Shown piece after piece: positions 50,167 through 63,222 of a DNA stretch of 64,000 nucleotides (the stretch's first letter is position 1; each line of letters begins with the position of its first letter). The stretch spans positions 2,785,515-2,849,514 of the forward strand of contig OW028582.1 in the NCBI GenBank assembly GCA_932294295.1, in the 5' to 3' direction. This stretch comes from Alitta virens. Its lineage: Eukaryota; Annelida; Polychaeta; Phyllodocida; Nereididae. The notes beneath the pieces were generated by a model that saw only the letters and a program-made list of their open reading frames with translations, made no database searches and was not told the DNA's origin. A program made the position numbers and the translations under genes.

Positions 50167-50461
50167 GGATCAGGTCCCACTGTATTGGTCAGGCTGCCAG
50201 CCGTCACCTATTCACAGGCTCTATCCCACTACTGCCCTACGCGGGGAATTTTGCCTGCTGCGTTTCCGCCCTGGGCCGGTGCATCCCTCATTAGACAACC
50301 TGGTGACCCCAACCTCCGTCGGGGACCCCATATCGACACAGGGCTTAGCATGGACACCCGATCGACATAGAGTGGCGACAAGCAGGTCCCCCGGCCTCAA
50401 GCTGTCCTCTGACCCCAGCCTCCCAGTCGCAGGATTATAGGAATGTGCCACCATTCCCAGC
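50167..50461 (-). ncRNA. RN7SL: SRP RNA gene, array copy 15
   Basis: C242A as in copy 13, plus private G89A. Confidence 0.92.
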
Positions 50462-50982
50462 TGACAGGCCAGGTGTTAGGACTGTTGGTCTATCATGAAG
50501 TGCTATTTTTAGCTCTCTCACCTGTGAACAGGATGCAGATGGCAGCACTTGCCTCACTCATTCACCTGTGGTGTTGTGAAAGTTCTGAAAACATTGGTTA
50601 GGTTAGATAAGCTTGTGTGCTCTGAAAATGTCTTATTACTAAAAATGGAAAGAGAGATGACCATGTTTAGGTTTCACTTAAATATGACAATTAATATATA
50701 GAGAGGTGTAGCTGTGCAGTGAGTGGGTCAAAATTTTATCTGCACTTTTACATATATTTGCCATGTTTTGACATTGATATGAATCACAAAGGAACAGATA
50801 GGCTTGCCTGCACTTGTGCTTTAATCAAATGCATGTGATGTTATCCGATTGGAGGTTTCAGTTGTTTTTTGTATGGGCCTGTTTATGTAAAGAAGCAATG
50901 AAAAAATTGACCAGAGAAGCCATAACTGGGTAAAAGCACAATTAATATTTGCATGAAATGGTCTGGAAGGGCAATAGAAAAA

Positions 50983-51277
50983 GGATCAGGTCCCACTGTA
51001 TTGGTCAGGCTGCCAGCCGTCACCTATTCACAGGCGCTATCCCACTACTGCCCTACGCGGGGAATTTTGCCTGCTGCGTTTCCGCCCTGGCCCGGTGCAT
51101 CCCTCATTAGACAACCTGGTGACCCCAACCTCCGTCGGGGACCCCATATCGACACAGGGCTTAGCATGGACACCCGATCGACATAGAGCGGCGACAAGCA
51201 GGTCACCCGGCCTCAAGCTGTCCTCTGACCCCAGCCTCCCAGTTGCAGGATTATAGGAATGTGCCACCATTCCCAGC
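50983..51277 (-). ncRNA. RN7SL: SRP RNA gene, array copy 16
   Basis: G34A (Alu domain), G73T, and C187G in the 5' strand of the helix 8 internal loop region; the last could affect SRP54 binding. Confidence 0.9.
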
Positions 51278-51798
51278 TGACAGGCCAGGTGTTAGGACTG
51301 TTGGTCTATCATGAAGTGCTATTTTTAGCTCTCTCACCTGTGAACAGGATGCAGATGGCAGCACTTGCCTCACTCATTCACCTGTGGTGTTGTGAAAGTT
51401 CTGAAAACATTGGTTAGGTTAGATAAGCTTGTGTGCTCTGAAAATGTCTTATTACTAAAAATGGAAAGAGAGATGACCATGTTTAGGTTTCACTTAAATA
51501 TGACAATTAATATATAGAGAGGTGTAGCTGTGCAGTGAGTGGGTCAAAATTTTATCTGCACTTTTACATATATTTGCCATGTTTTGACATTGATATGAAT
51601 CACAAAGGAACAGATAGGCTTGCCTGCACTTGTGCTTTAATCAAATGCATGTGATGTTATCCGATTGGAGGTTTCAGTTGTTTTTTGTATGGGCCTGTTT
51701 ATGTAAAGAAGCAATGAAAAAATTGACCAGAGAAGCCATAACTGGGTAAAAGCACAATTAATATTTGCATGAAATGGTCTGGAAGGGCAATAGAAAAA

Positions 51799-52093
51799 GG
51801 ATCAGGTCCCACTGTATTGGTCAGGCTGCCAGCCGTCACCTATTCACAGGCGCTATCCCACTACTGCCCTACGCGGGGAATTTTGCCTGCTGCGTTTCCG
51901 CCCTGGGCCGGTGCATCCCTCATTAGACAACCTGGTGACCCCAACCTCCGTCGGGGACCCCATATCGACACAGGGCTTAGCATGGACACCCGATCGACAT
52001 AGAGCGGCGACAAGCAGGTCCCCCGGCCTCAAGCTGTCCTCTGACCCCAGCCTCCCAGTCGCAGGATTATAGGAATGTGCCACCATTCCCAGC
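51799..52093 (-). ncRNA. RN7SL: SRP RNA gene, array copy 17
   Basis: Consensus RNA; first member of a four-unit block (17-20) that recurs as 21-24. Confidence 0.93.
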
Positions 52094-52614
52094 TGACAGG
52101 CCAGGTGTTAGGACTGTTGGTCTATCATGAAGTGCTATTTTTAGCTCTCTCACCTGTGAACAGGATGCAGATGGCAGCACTTGCCTCACTCATTCACCTG
52201 TGGTGTTGTGAAAGTTCTGAAAACATTGGTTAGGTTAGATAAGCTTGTGTGCTCTGAAAATGTCTTATTACTAAAAATTGAAAGAGAGATGACCATGTTT
52301 AGGTTTCACTTAAATATGACAATTAATATATAGAGAGGTGTAGCTGTGCAGTGAGTGGGTCAAAATTTTATCTGCACTTTTACATATATTTGCCATGTTT
52401 TGACATTGATATGAATCACAAAGGAACAGATAGGCTTGCCTGCACTTGTGCTTTAATCAAATGCATGTGATGTTATCCGATTGGAGGTTTCAGTTGTTTT
52501 TTGTATGGGCCTGTTTATGTAAAGAAGCAATGAAAAAATTGACCAGAGAAGCCATAACTGGGTAAAAGCACAATTAATATTTGCATGAAATGGTCTGGAA
52601 GGGCAATAGAAAAA

Positions 52615-52909
52615 GGATCAGGTCCCACTGTATTGGTCAGGCTGCCAGCCGTCACCTATTCACAGGCGCTATCCCACTACTGCCCTACGCGGGGAATTTT
52701 GCCTGCTGCGTTTCCGCCCTGGGCCGGTGCATCCCTCATTAGACAACCTGGTGACCCCAACCTCTGTCGGGGACCCCATATCGACACAGGGCTTAGCATG
52801 GACACCCGATCGACATAGAGCGGCGACAAGCAGGTCCCCCGGCCTCAAGCTGTCCTCTGACCCCAGCCTCCCAGTCGCAGGATTATAGGAATGTGCCACC
52901 ATTCCCAGC
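52615..52909 (-). ncRNA. RN7SL: SRP RNA gene, array copy 18 (AGAG-loop type)
   Basis: G145A changes the helix 6 tetraloop from GGAG to AGAG. Confidence 0.9.
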
Positions 52910-53430
52910 TGACAGGCCAGGTGTTAGGACTGTTGGTCTATCATGAAGTGCTATTTTTAGCTCTCTCACCTGTGAACAGGATGCAGATGGCAGCACTTGC
53001 CTCACTCATTCACCTGTGGTGTTGTGAAAGTTCTGAAAACATTGGTTAGGTTAGATAAGCTTGTGTGCTCTGAAAATGTCTTATTACTAAAAATGGAAAG
53101 AGAGATGACCATGTTTAGGTTTCACTTAAATATGACAATTAATATATAGAGAGGTGTAGCTGTGCAGTGAGTGGGTCAAAATTTTATCTGCACTTTTACA
53201 TATATTTGCCATGTTTTGACATTGATATGAATCACAAAGGAACAGATAGGCTTGCCTGCACTTGTGCTTTAATCAAATGCATGTGATGTTATCCGATTGG
53301 AGGTTTCAGTTGTTTTTTGTATGGGCCTGTTTATGTAAAGAAGCAATGAAAAAATTGACCAGAGAAGCCATAACTGGGTAAAAGCACAATTAATATTTGC
53401 ATGAAATGGTCTGGAAGGGCAATAGAAAAA

Positions 53431-53725
53431 GGATCAGGTCCCACTGTATTGGTCAGGCTGCCAGCCGTCACCTATTCACAGGCGCTATCCCACTACTGCC
53501 CTACGCGGGGAATTTTGCCTGCTGCGTTTCCGCCCTGGGCCGGTGCATCCCTCATTAGACAACCTGGTGACCCCAACCTCCGTCGGGGACCCCATATCGA
53601 CACAGGGCTTAGCATGGACACCCGATCGACATAGAGCGGCGACAAGCAGGTCCCCCGGCCTCAAGCTGTCCTCTGACCCCAGCCTCCCAGTTGCAGGATT
53701 ATAGGAATGTGCCACCATTCCCAGC
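53431..53725 (-). ncRNA. RN7SL: SRP RNA gene, array copy 19
   Basis: G34A only. Confidence 0.92.
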
Positions 53726-54246
53726 TGACAGGCCAGGTGTTAGGACTGTTGGTCTATCATGAAGTGCTATTTTTAGCTCTCTCACCTGTGAACAGGATGC
53801 AGATGGCAGCACTTGCCTCACTCATTCACCTGTGGTGTTGTGAAAGTTCTGAAAACATTGGTTAGGTTAGATAAGCTTGTGTGCTCTGAAAATGTCTTAT
53901 TACTAAAAATGGAAAGAGAGATGACCATGTTTAGGTTTCACTTAAATATGACAATTAATATATAGAGAGGTGTAGCTGTGCAGTGAGTGGGTCAAAATTT
54001 TATCTGCACTTTTACATATATTTGCCATGTTTTGACATTGATATGAATCACAAAGGAACAGATAGGCTTGCCTGCACTTGTGCTTTAATCAAATGCATGT
54101 GATGTTATCCGATTGGAGGTTTCAGTTGTTTTTTGTATGGGCCTGTTTATGTAAAGAAGCAATGAAAAAATTGACCAGAGAAGCCATAACTGGGTAAAAG
54201 CACAATTCATATTTGCATGAAATGGTCTGGAAGGGCAATAGAAAAA

Positions 54247-54541
54247 GGATCAGGTCCCACTGTATTGGTCATGCTGCCAGCCGTCACCTATTCACAGGCG
54301 CTATCCCACTACTGCCCTACGCGGGGAATTTTGCCTGCTGCGTTTCCGCCCTGGGCCGGTGCATCCCTCATTAGACAACCTGGTGACCCTAACCTCCGTC
54401 GGGGACCCCATATCGACACAGGGCTTAGCATGGACACCCGATCGACATAGAGCGGCGACAAGCAGGTCCCCCGGCCTCAAGCTGTCCTCTGACCCCAGCC
54501 TCCCAGTTGCAGGATTATAGGAATGTGCCACCATTCCCAGC
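54247..54541 (-). ncRNA. RN7SL: SRP RNA gene, array copy 20
   Basis: G34A, G152A (loses a helix 6 pair) and C270A; this three-change type recurs at copies 24, 29 and 30. Confidence 0.9.
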
Positions 54542-55062
54542 TGACAGGCCAGGTGTTAGGACTGTTGGTCTATCATGAAGTGCTATTTTTAGCTCTCTCA
54601 CCTGTGAACAGGATGCAGATGGCAGCACTTGCCTCACTCATTCACCTGTGGTGTTGTGAAAGTTCTGAAAACATTGGTTAGGTTAGATAAGCTTGTGTGC
54701 TCTGAAAATGTCTTATTACTAAAAATGGAAAGAGAGATGACCATGTTTAGGTTTCACTTAAATATGACAATTAATATATAGAGAGGTGTAGCTGTGCAGT
54801 GAGTGGGTCAAAATTTTATCTGCACTTTTACATATATTTGCCATGTTTTGACATTGATATGAATCACAAAGGAACAGATAGGCTTGCCTGCACTTGTGCT
54901 TTAATCAAATGCATGTGATGTTATCCGATTGGAGGTTTCAGTTGTTTTTTGTATGGGCCTGTTTATGTAAAGAAGCAATGAAAAAATTGACCAGAGAAGC
55001 CATAACTGGGTAAAAGCACAATTAATATTTGCATGAAATGGTCTGGAAGGGCAATAGAAAAA

Positions 55063-55357
55063 GGATCAGGTCCCACTGTATTGGTCAGGCTGCCAGCCGT
55101 CACCTATTCACAGGCGCTATCCCACTACTGCCCTACGCGGGGAATTTTGCCTGCTGCGTTTCCGCCCTGGGCCGGTGCATCCCTCATTAGACAACCTGGT
55201 GACCCCAACCTCCGTCGGGGACCCCATATCGACACAGGGCTTAGCATGGACACCCGATCGACATAGAGCGGCGACAAGCAGGTCCCCCGGCCTCAAGCTG
55301 TCCTCTGACCCCAGCCTCCCAGTCGCAGGATTATAGGAATGTGCCACCATTCCCAGC
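55063..55357 (-). ncRNA. RN7SL: SRP RNA gene, array copy 21
   Basis: Consensus RNA; counterpart of copy 17. Confidence 0.93.
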
Positions 55358-55878
55358 TGACAGGCCAGGTGTTAGGACTGTTGGTCTATCATGAAGTGCT
55401 ATTTTTAGCTCTCTCACCTGTGAACAGGATGCAGATGGCAGCACTTGCCTCACTCATTCACCTGTGGTGTTGTGAAAGTTCTGAAAACATTGGTTAGGTT
55501 AGATAAGCTTGTGTGCTCTGAAAATGTCTTATTACTAAAAATTGAAAGAGAGATGACCATGTTTAGGTTTCACTTAAATATGACAATTAATATATAGAGA
55601 GGTGTAGCTGTGCAGTGAGTGGGTCAAAATTTTATCTGCACTTTTACATATATTTGCCATGTTTTGACATTGATATGAATCACAAAGGAACAGATAGGCT
55701 TGCCTGCACTTGTGCTTTAATCAAATGCATGTGATGTTATCCGATTGGAGGTTTCAGTTGTTTTTTGTATGGGCCTGTTTATGTAAAGAAGCAATGAAAA
55801 AATTGACCAGAGAAGCCATAACTGGGTAAAAGCACAATTAATATTTGCATGAAATGGTCTGGAAGGGCAATAGAAAAA

Positions 55879-56173
55879 GGATCAGGTCCCACTGTATTGG
55901 TCAGGCTGCCAGCCGTCACCTATTCACAGGCGCTATCCCACTACTGCCCTACGCGGGGAATTTTGCCTGCTGCGTTTCCGCCCTGGGCCGGTGCATCCCT
56001 CATTAGACAACCTGGTGACCCCAACCTCTGTCGGGGACCCCATATCGACACAGGGCTTAGCATGGACACCCGATCGACATAGAGCGGCGACAAGCAGGTC
56101 CCCCGGCCTCAAGCTGTCCTCTGACCCCAGCCTCCCAGTCGCAGGATTATAGGAATGTGCCACCATTCCCAGC
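55879..56173 (-). ncRNA. RN7SL: SRP RNA gene, array copy 22 (AGAG-loop type)
   Basis: G145A only; counterpart of copy 18. Confidence 0.9.
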
Positions 56174-56694
56174 TGACAGGCCAGGTGTTAGGACTGTTGG
56201 TCTATCATGAAGTGCTATTTTTAGCTCTCTCACCTGTGAACAGGATGCAGATGGCAGCACTTGCCTCACTCATTCACCTGTGGTGTTGTGAAAGTTCTGA
56301 AAACATTGGTTAGGTTAGATAAGCTTGTGTGCTCTGAAAATGTCTTATTACTAAAAATGGAAAGAGAGATGACCATGTTTAGGTTTCACTTAAATATGAC
56401 AATTAATATATAGAGAGGTGTAGCTGTGCAGTGAGTGGGTCAAAATTTTATCTGCACTTTTACATATATTTGCCATGTTTTGACATTGATATGAATCACA
56501 AAGGAACAGATAGGCTTGCCTGCACTTGTGCTTTAATCAAATGCATGTGATGTTATCCGATTGGAGGTTTCAGTTGTTTTTTGTATGGGCCTGTTTATGT
56601 AAAGAAGCAATGAAAAAATTGACCAGAGAAGCCATAACTGGGTAAAAGCACAATTAATATTTGCATGAAATGGTCTGGAAGGGCAATAGAAAAA

Positions 56695-56989
56695 GGATCA
56701 GGTCCCACTGTATTGGTCAGGCTGCCAGCCGTCACCTATTCACAGGCGCTATCCCACTACTGCCCTACGCGGGGAATTTTGCCTGCTGCGTTTCCGCCCT
56801 GGGCCGGTGCATCCCTCATTAGACAACCTGGTGACCCCAACCTCCGTCGGGGACCCCATATCGACACAGGGCTTAGCATGGACACCCGATCGACATAGAG
56901 CGGCGACAAGCAGGTCCCCCGGCCTCAAGCTGTCCTCTGACCCCAGCCTCCCAGTTGCAGGATTATAGGAATGTGCCACCATTCCCAGC
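56695..56989 (-). ncRNA. RN7SL: SRP RNA gene, array copy 23
   Basis: G34A only; counterpart of copy 19. Confidence 0.92.
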
Positions 56990-57510
56990 TGACAGGCCAG
57001 GTGTTAGGACTGTTGGTCTATCATGAAGTGCTATTTTTAGCTCTCTCACCTGTGAACAGGATGCAGATGGCAGCACTTGCCTCACTCATTCACCTGTGGT
57101 GTTGTGAAAGTTCTGAAAACATTGGTTAGGTTAGATAAGCTTGTGTGCTCTGAAAATGTCTTATTACTAAAAATGGAAAGAGAGATGACCATGTTTAGGT
57201 TTCACTTAAATATGACAATTAATATATAGAGAGGTGTAGCTGTGCAGTGAGTGGGTCAAAATTTTATCTGCACTTTTACATATATTTGCCATGTTTTGAC
57301 ATTGATATGAATCACAAAGGAACAGATAGGCTTGCCTGCACTTGTGCTTTAATCAAATGCATGTGATGTTATCCGATTGGAGGTTTCAGTTGTTTTTTGT
57401 ATGGGCCTGTTTATGTAAAGAAGCAATGAAAAAATTGACCAGAGAAGCCATAACTGGGTAAAAGCACAATTCATATTTGCATGAAATGGTCTGGAAGGGC
57501 AATAGAAAAA

Positions 57511-57805
57511 GGATCAGGTCCCACTGTATTGGTCATGCTGCCAGCCGTCACCTATTCACAGGCGCTATCCCACTACTGCCCTACGCGGGGAATTTTGCCT
57601 GCTGCGTTTCCGCCCTGGGCCGGTGCATCCCTCATTAGACAACCTGGTGACCCTAACCTCCGTCGGGGACCCCATATCGACACAGGGCTTAGCATGGACA
57701 CCCGATCGACATAGAGCGGCGACAAGCAGGTCCCCCGGCCTCAAGCTGTCCTCTGACCCCAGCCTCCCAGTTGCAGGATTATAGGAATGTGCCACCATTC
57801 CCAGC
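57511..57805 (-). ncRNA. RN7SL: SRP RNA gene, array copy 24
   Basis: G34A, G152A, C270A; counterpart of copy 20, also sharing its ATTCATATTTG spacer variant. Confidence 0.9.
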
Positions 57806-58326
57806 TGACAGGCCAGGTGTTAGGACTGTTGGTCTATCATGAAGTGCTATTTTTAGCTCTCTCACCTGTGAACAGGATGCAGATGGCAGCACTTGCCTCA
57901 CTCATTCACCTGTGGTGTTGTGAAAGTTCTGAAAACATTGGTTAGGTTAGATAAGCTTGTGTGCTCTGAAAATGTCTTATTACTAAAAATTGAAAGAGAG
58001 ATGACCATGTTTAGGTTTCACTTAAATATGACAATTAATATATAGAGAGGTGTAGCTGTGCAGTGAGTGGGTCAAAATTTTATCTGCACTTTTACATATA
58101 TTTGCCATGTTTTGACATTGATATGAATCACAAAGGAACAGATAGGCTTGCCTGCACTTGTGCTTTAATCAAATGCATGTGATGTTATCCGATTGGAGGT
58201 TTCAGTTGTTTTTTGTATGGGCCTGTTTATGTAAAGAAGCAATGAAAAAATTGACCAGAGAAGCCATAACTGGGTAAAAGCACAATTCATATTTGCATGA
58301 AATGGTCTGGAAGGGCAATAGAAAAA

Positions 58327-58621
58327 GGATCAGGTCCCACTGTATTGGTCAGGCTGCCAGCCGTCACCTATTCACAGGCGCTATCCCACTACTGCCCTAC
58401 GCGGGGAATTTTGCCTGCTGCGTTTCCGCCCTGGGCCGGTGCATCCCTCATTAGACAACCTGGTGACCCCAACCTCTGTCGGGGACCCCATATCGACACA
58501 GGGCTTAGCATGGACACCCGATCGACATAGAGCGGCGACAAGCAGGTCCCCCGGCCTCAAGCTGTCCTCTGACCCCAGCCTCCCAGTCGCAGGATTATAG
58601 GAATGTGCCACCATTCCCAGC
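58327..58621 (-). ncRNA. RN7SL: SRP RNA gene, array copy 25 (AGAG-loop type)
   Basis: G145A only, but with the ATTCATATTTG spacer variant that copies 18, 22 and 26 lack. Confidence 0.9.
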
Positions 58622-59142
58622 TGACAGGCCAGGTGTTAGGACTGTTGGTCTATCATGAAGTGCTATTTTTAGCTCTCTCACCTGTGAACAGGATGCAGAT
58701 GGCAGCACTTGCCTCACTCATTCACCTGTGGTGTTGTGAAAGTTCTGAAAACATTGGTTAGGTTAGATAAGCTTGTGTGCTCTGAAAATGTCTTATTACT
58801 AAAAATTGAAAGAGAGATGACCATGTTTAGGTTTCACTTAAATATGACAATTAATATATAGAGAGGTGTAGCTGTGCAGTGAGTGGGTCAAAATTTTATC
58901 TGCACTTTTACATATATTTGCCATGTTTTGACATTGATATGAATCACAAAGGAACAGATAGGCTTGCCTGCACTTGTGCTTTAATCAAATGCATGTGATG
59001 TTATCCGATTGGAGGTTTCAGTTGTTTTTTGTATGGGCCTGTTTATGTAAAGAAGCAATGAAAAAATTGACCAGAGAAGCCATAACTGGGTAAAAGCACA
59101 ATTAATATTTGCATGAAATGGTCTGGAAGGGCAATAGAAAAA

Positions 59143-59437
59143 GGATCAGGTCCCACTGTATTGGTCAGGCTGCCAGCCGTCACCTATTCACAGGCGCTAT
59201 CCCACTACTGCCCTACGCGGGGAATTTTGCCTGCTGCGTTTCCGCCCTGGGCCGGTGCATCCCTCATTAGACAACCTGGTGACCCCAACCTCTGTCGGGG
59301 ACCCCATATCGACACAGGGCTTAGCATGGACACCCGATCGACATAGAGCGGCGACAAGCAGGTCCCCCGGCCTCAAGCTGTCCTCTGACCCCAGCCTCCC
59401 AGTCGCAGGATTATAGGAATGTGCCACCATTCCCAGC
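59143..59437 (-). ncRNA. RN7SL: SRP RNA gene, array copy 26 (AGAG-loop type)
   Basis: G145A. The upstream TAAAAATA motif is changed to TAAAAAAA (59480-59487), the only copy where I see this. Confidence 0.9.
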
Positions 59438-59958
59438 TGACAGGCCAGGTGTTAGGACTGTTGGTCTATCATGAAGTGCTTTTTTTAGCTCTCTCACCTG
59501 TGAACAGGATGCAGATGGCAGCACTTGCCTCACTCATTCACCTGTGGTGTTGTGAAAGTTCTGAAAACATTGGTTAGGTTAGATAAGCTTGTGTGCTCTG
59601 AAAATGTCTTATTACTAAAAATTGAAAGAGAGATGACCATGTTTAGGTTTCACTTAAATATGACAATTAATATATAGAGAGGTGTAGCTGTGCAGTGAGT
59701 GGGTCAAAATTTTATCTGCACTTTTACATATATTTGCCATGTTTTGACATTGATATGAATCACAAAGGAACAGATAGGCTTGCCTGCACTTGTGCTTTAA
59801 TCAAATGCATGTGATGTTATCCGATTGGAGGTTTCAGTTGTTTTTTGTATGGGCCTGTTTATGTAAAGAAGCAATGAAAAAATTGACCAGAGAAGCCATA
59901 ACTGGGTAAAAGCACAATTCATATTTGCATGAAATGGTCTGGAAGGGCAATAGAAAAA

Positions 59959-60253
59959 GGATCAGGTCCCACTGTATTGGTCAGGCTGCCAGCCGTCACC
60001 TATTCACAGGCGCTATCCCACTACTGCCCTACGCGGGGAATTTTGCCTGCTGCGTTTCCGCCCTGGGCCGGTGCATCCCTCATTAGACAACCTGGTGACC
60101 CTAACCTCCGTCGGGGACCCCATATCGACACAGGGCTTAGCATGGACACCCGATCGACATAGAGCGGCGACAAGCAGGTCCCCCGGCCTCAAGCTGTCCT
60201 CTGACCCCAGCCTCCCAGTCGCAGGATTATAGGAATGTGCCACCATTCCCAGC
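59959..60253 (-). ncRNA. RN7SL: SRP RNA gene, array copy 27
   Basis: G152A only; the base just upstream reads GTTA instead of GTCA, as in copies 2, 3 and 31. Confidence 0.92.
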
Positions 60254-60774
60254 TAACAGGCCAGGTGTTAGGACTGTTGGTCTATCATGAAGTGCTATTT
60301 TTAGCTCTCTCACCTGTGAACAGGATGCAGATGGCAGCACTTGCCTCACTCATTCACCTGTGGTGTTGTGAAAGTTCCGAAAACATTGGTTAGGTTAGAT
60401 AAGCTTGTGTGCTCTGAAAATGTCTTATTACTAAAAATGGAAAGAGAGATGACCATGTTTAGGTTTCACTTAAATATGACAATTAATATATAGAGAGGTG
60501 TAGCTGTGCAGTGAGTGGGTCAAAATTTTATCTGCACTTTTACATATATTTGCCACGTTTTGACATTGATATGAATCACAAAGGAACAGATAGGCTTGCC
60601 TGCACTTGTGCTTTAATCAAATGCATGTGATGTTATCTGATTGGAGGTTTCAGTTGTTTTTTGTATGGGCCTGTTTATGTAAAGAAGCAATGAAAAAATT
60701 GACCAGAGAAGCCATAACTGGGTAAAAGCACAATTAATATTTGCATGAAATGGTCTGGAAGGGCAATAGAAAAA

Positions 60775-61069
60775 GGATCAGGTCCCACTGTATTGGTCAG
60801 GCTGCCAGCCGTCACCTATTCACAGGCGCTATCCCACTACTGCCCTACGCGGGGAATTTTGCCTGCTGCGTTTCCGCCCTGGGCCAGTGCATCCCTCATT
60901 AGACAACCTGGTGACCCCAACCTCTGTCGCGGACCCCATATCGACACAGGGCTTAGCATGGACACCCGATCGACATAGAGCGGCGACAAGCAGGTCCCCC
61001 GGCCTCAAGCTGTCCTCTGACCCCAGCCTCCCAGTTGCAGGATTATAGGAATGTGCCACCATTCCCAGC
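60775..61069 (-). ncRNA. RN7SL: SRP RNA gene, array copy 28 (AGAG-loop type, most altered)
   Basis: G34A, C140G, G145A and C184T. C140G breaks a helix 6 stem pair, so with the altered loop its SRP19 site is doubly changed. A likely decaying copy. Confidence 0.87.
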
Positions 61070-61590
61070 TGACAGGCCAGGTGTTAGGACTGTTGGTCTA
61101 TCATGAAGTGCTATTTTTAGCTCTCTCACCTGTGAACAGGATGCAGATGGCAGCACTTGCCTCACTCATTCACCTGTGGTGTTGTGAAAGTTCTGAAAAC
61201 ATTGGTTAGGTTAGATAAGCTTGTGTGCTCTGAAAATGTCTTATTACTAAAAATGGAAAGAGAGATGACCATGTTTAGGTTTCACTTAAATATGACAATT
61301 AATATATAGAGAGGTGTAGCTGTGCAGTGAGTGGGTCAAAATTTTATCTGCACTTTTACATATATTTGCCATGTTTTGACATTGATATGAATCACAAAGG
61401 AACAGATAGGCTTGCCTGCACTTGTGCTTTAATCAAATGCATGTGATGTTATCCGATTGGAGGTTTCAGTTGTTTTTTGTATGGGCCTGTTTATGTAAAG
61501 AAGCAATGAAAAAATTGACCAGAGAAGCCATAACTGGGTAAAAGCACAATTCATATTTGCATGAAATGGTCTGGAAGGGCAATAGAAAAA

Positions 61591-61885
61591 GGATCAGGTC
61601 CCACTGTATTGGTCATGCTGCCAGCCGTCACCTATTCACAGGCGCTATCCCACTACTGCCCTACGCGGGGAATTTTGCCTGCTGCGTTTCCGCCCTGGGC
61701 CGGTGCATCCCTCATTAGACAACCTGGTGACCCTAACCTCCGTCGGGGACCCCATATCGACACAGGGCTTAGCATGGACACCCGATCGACATAGAGCGGC
61801 GACAAGCAGGTCCCCCAGCCTCAAGCTGTCCTCTGACCCCAGCCTCCCAGTTGCAGGATTATAGGAATGTGCCACCATTCCCAGC
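61591..61885 (-). ncRNA. RN7SL: SRP RNA gene, array copy 29
   Basis: G34A, G152A, C270A plus private C69T. Confidence 0.9.
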
Positions 61886-62406
61886 TGACAGGCCAGGTGT
61901 TAGGACTGTTGGTCTATCATGAAGTGCTATTTTTAGCTCTCTCACCTGTGAACAGGATGCAGATGGCAGCACTTGCCTCACTCATTCACCTGTGGTGTTG
62001 TGAAAGTTCTGAAAACATTGGTTAGGTTAGATAAGCTTGTGTGCTCTGAAAATGTCTTATTACTAAAAATGGAAAGAGAGATGACCATGTTTAGGTTTCA
62101 CTTAAATATGACAATTAATATATAGAGAGGTGTAGCTGTGCAGTGAGTGGGTCAAAATTTTATCTGCACTTTTACATATATTTGCCATGTTTTGACATTG
62201 ATATGAATCACAAAGGAACAGATAGGCTTGCCTGCACTTGTGCTTTAATCAAATGCATGTGATGTTATCCGATTGGAGGTTTCAGTTGTTTTTTGTATGG
62301 GCCTGTTTATGTAAAGAAGCAATGAAAAAATTGACCAGAGAAGCCATAACTGGGTAAAAGCACAATTAATATTTGCATGAAATGGTCTGGAAGGGCAATA
62401 GAAAAA

Positions 62407-62701
62407 GGATCAGGTCCCACTGTATTGGTCATGCTGCCAGCCGTCACCTATTCACAGGCGCTATCCCACTACTGCCCTACGCGGGGAATTTTGCCTGCTG
62501 CGTTTCCGCCCTGGGCCGGTGCATCCCTCATTAGACAACCTGGTGACCCTAACCTCCGTCGGGGACCCCATATCGACACAGGGCTTAGCATGGACACCCG
62601 ATCGACATAGAGCGGCGACAAGCAGGTCCCCCGGCCTCAAGCTGTCCTCTGACCCCAGCCTCCCAGTTGCAGGATTATAGGAATGTGCCACCATTCCCAG
62701 C
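62407..62701 (-). ncRNA. RN7SL: SRP RNA gene, array copy 30
   Basis: G34A, G152A, C270A; differs from copy 29 by lacking C69T and by ATTAATATTTG in the spacer. Confidence 0.9.
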
Positions 62702-63222
62702 TGACAGGCCAGGTGTTAGGACTGTTGGTCTATCATGAAGTGCTATTTTTAGCTCTCTCACCTGTGAACAGGATGCAGATGGCAGCACTTGCCTCACTCA
62801 TTCACCTGTGGTGTTGTGAAAGTTCTGAAAACATTGGTTAGGTTAGATAAGCTTGTGTGCTCTGAAAATGTCTTATTACTAAAAATGGAAAGAGAGATGA
62901 CCATGTTTAGGTTTCACTTAAATATGACAATTAATATATAGAGAGGTGTAGCTGTGCAGTGAGTGGGTCAAAATTTTATCTGCACTTTTACATATATTTG
63001 CCATGTTTTGACATTGATATGAATCACAAAGGAACAGATAGGCTTGCCTGCACTTGTGCTTTAATCAAATGCATGTGATGTTATCCGATTGGAGGTTTCA
63101 GTTGTTTTTTGTATGGGCCTGTTTATGTAAAGAAGCAATGAAAAAATTGACCAGAGAAGCCATAACTGGGTAAAAGCACAATTAATATTTGCATGAAATG
63201 GTCTGGAAGGGCAATAGAAAAA

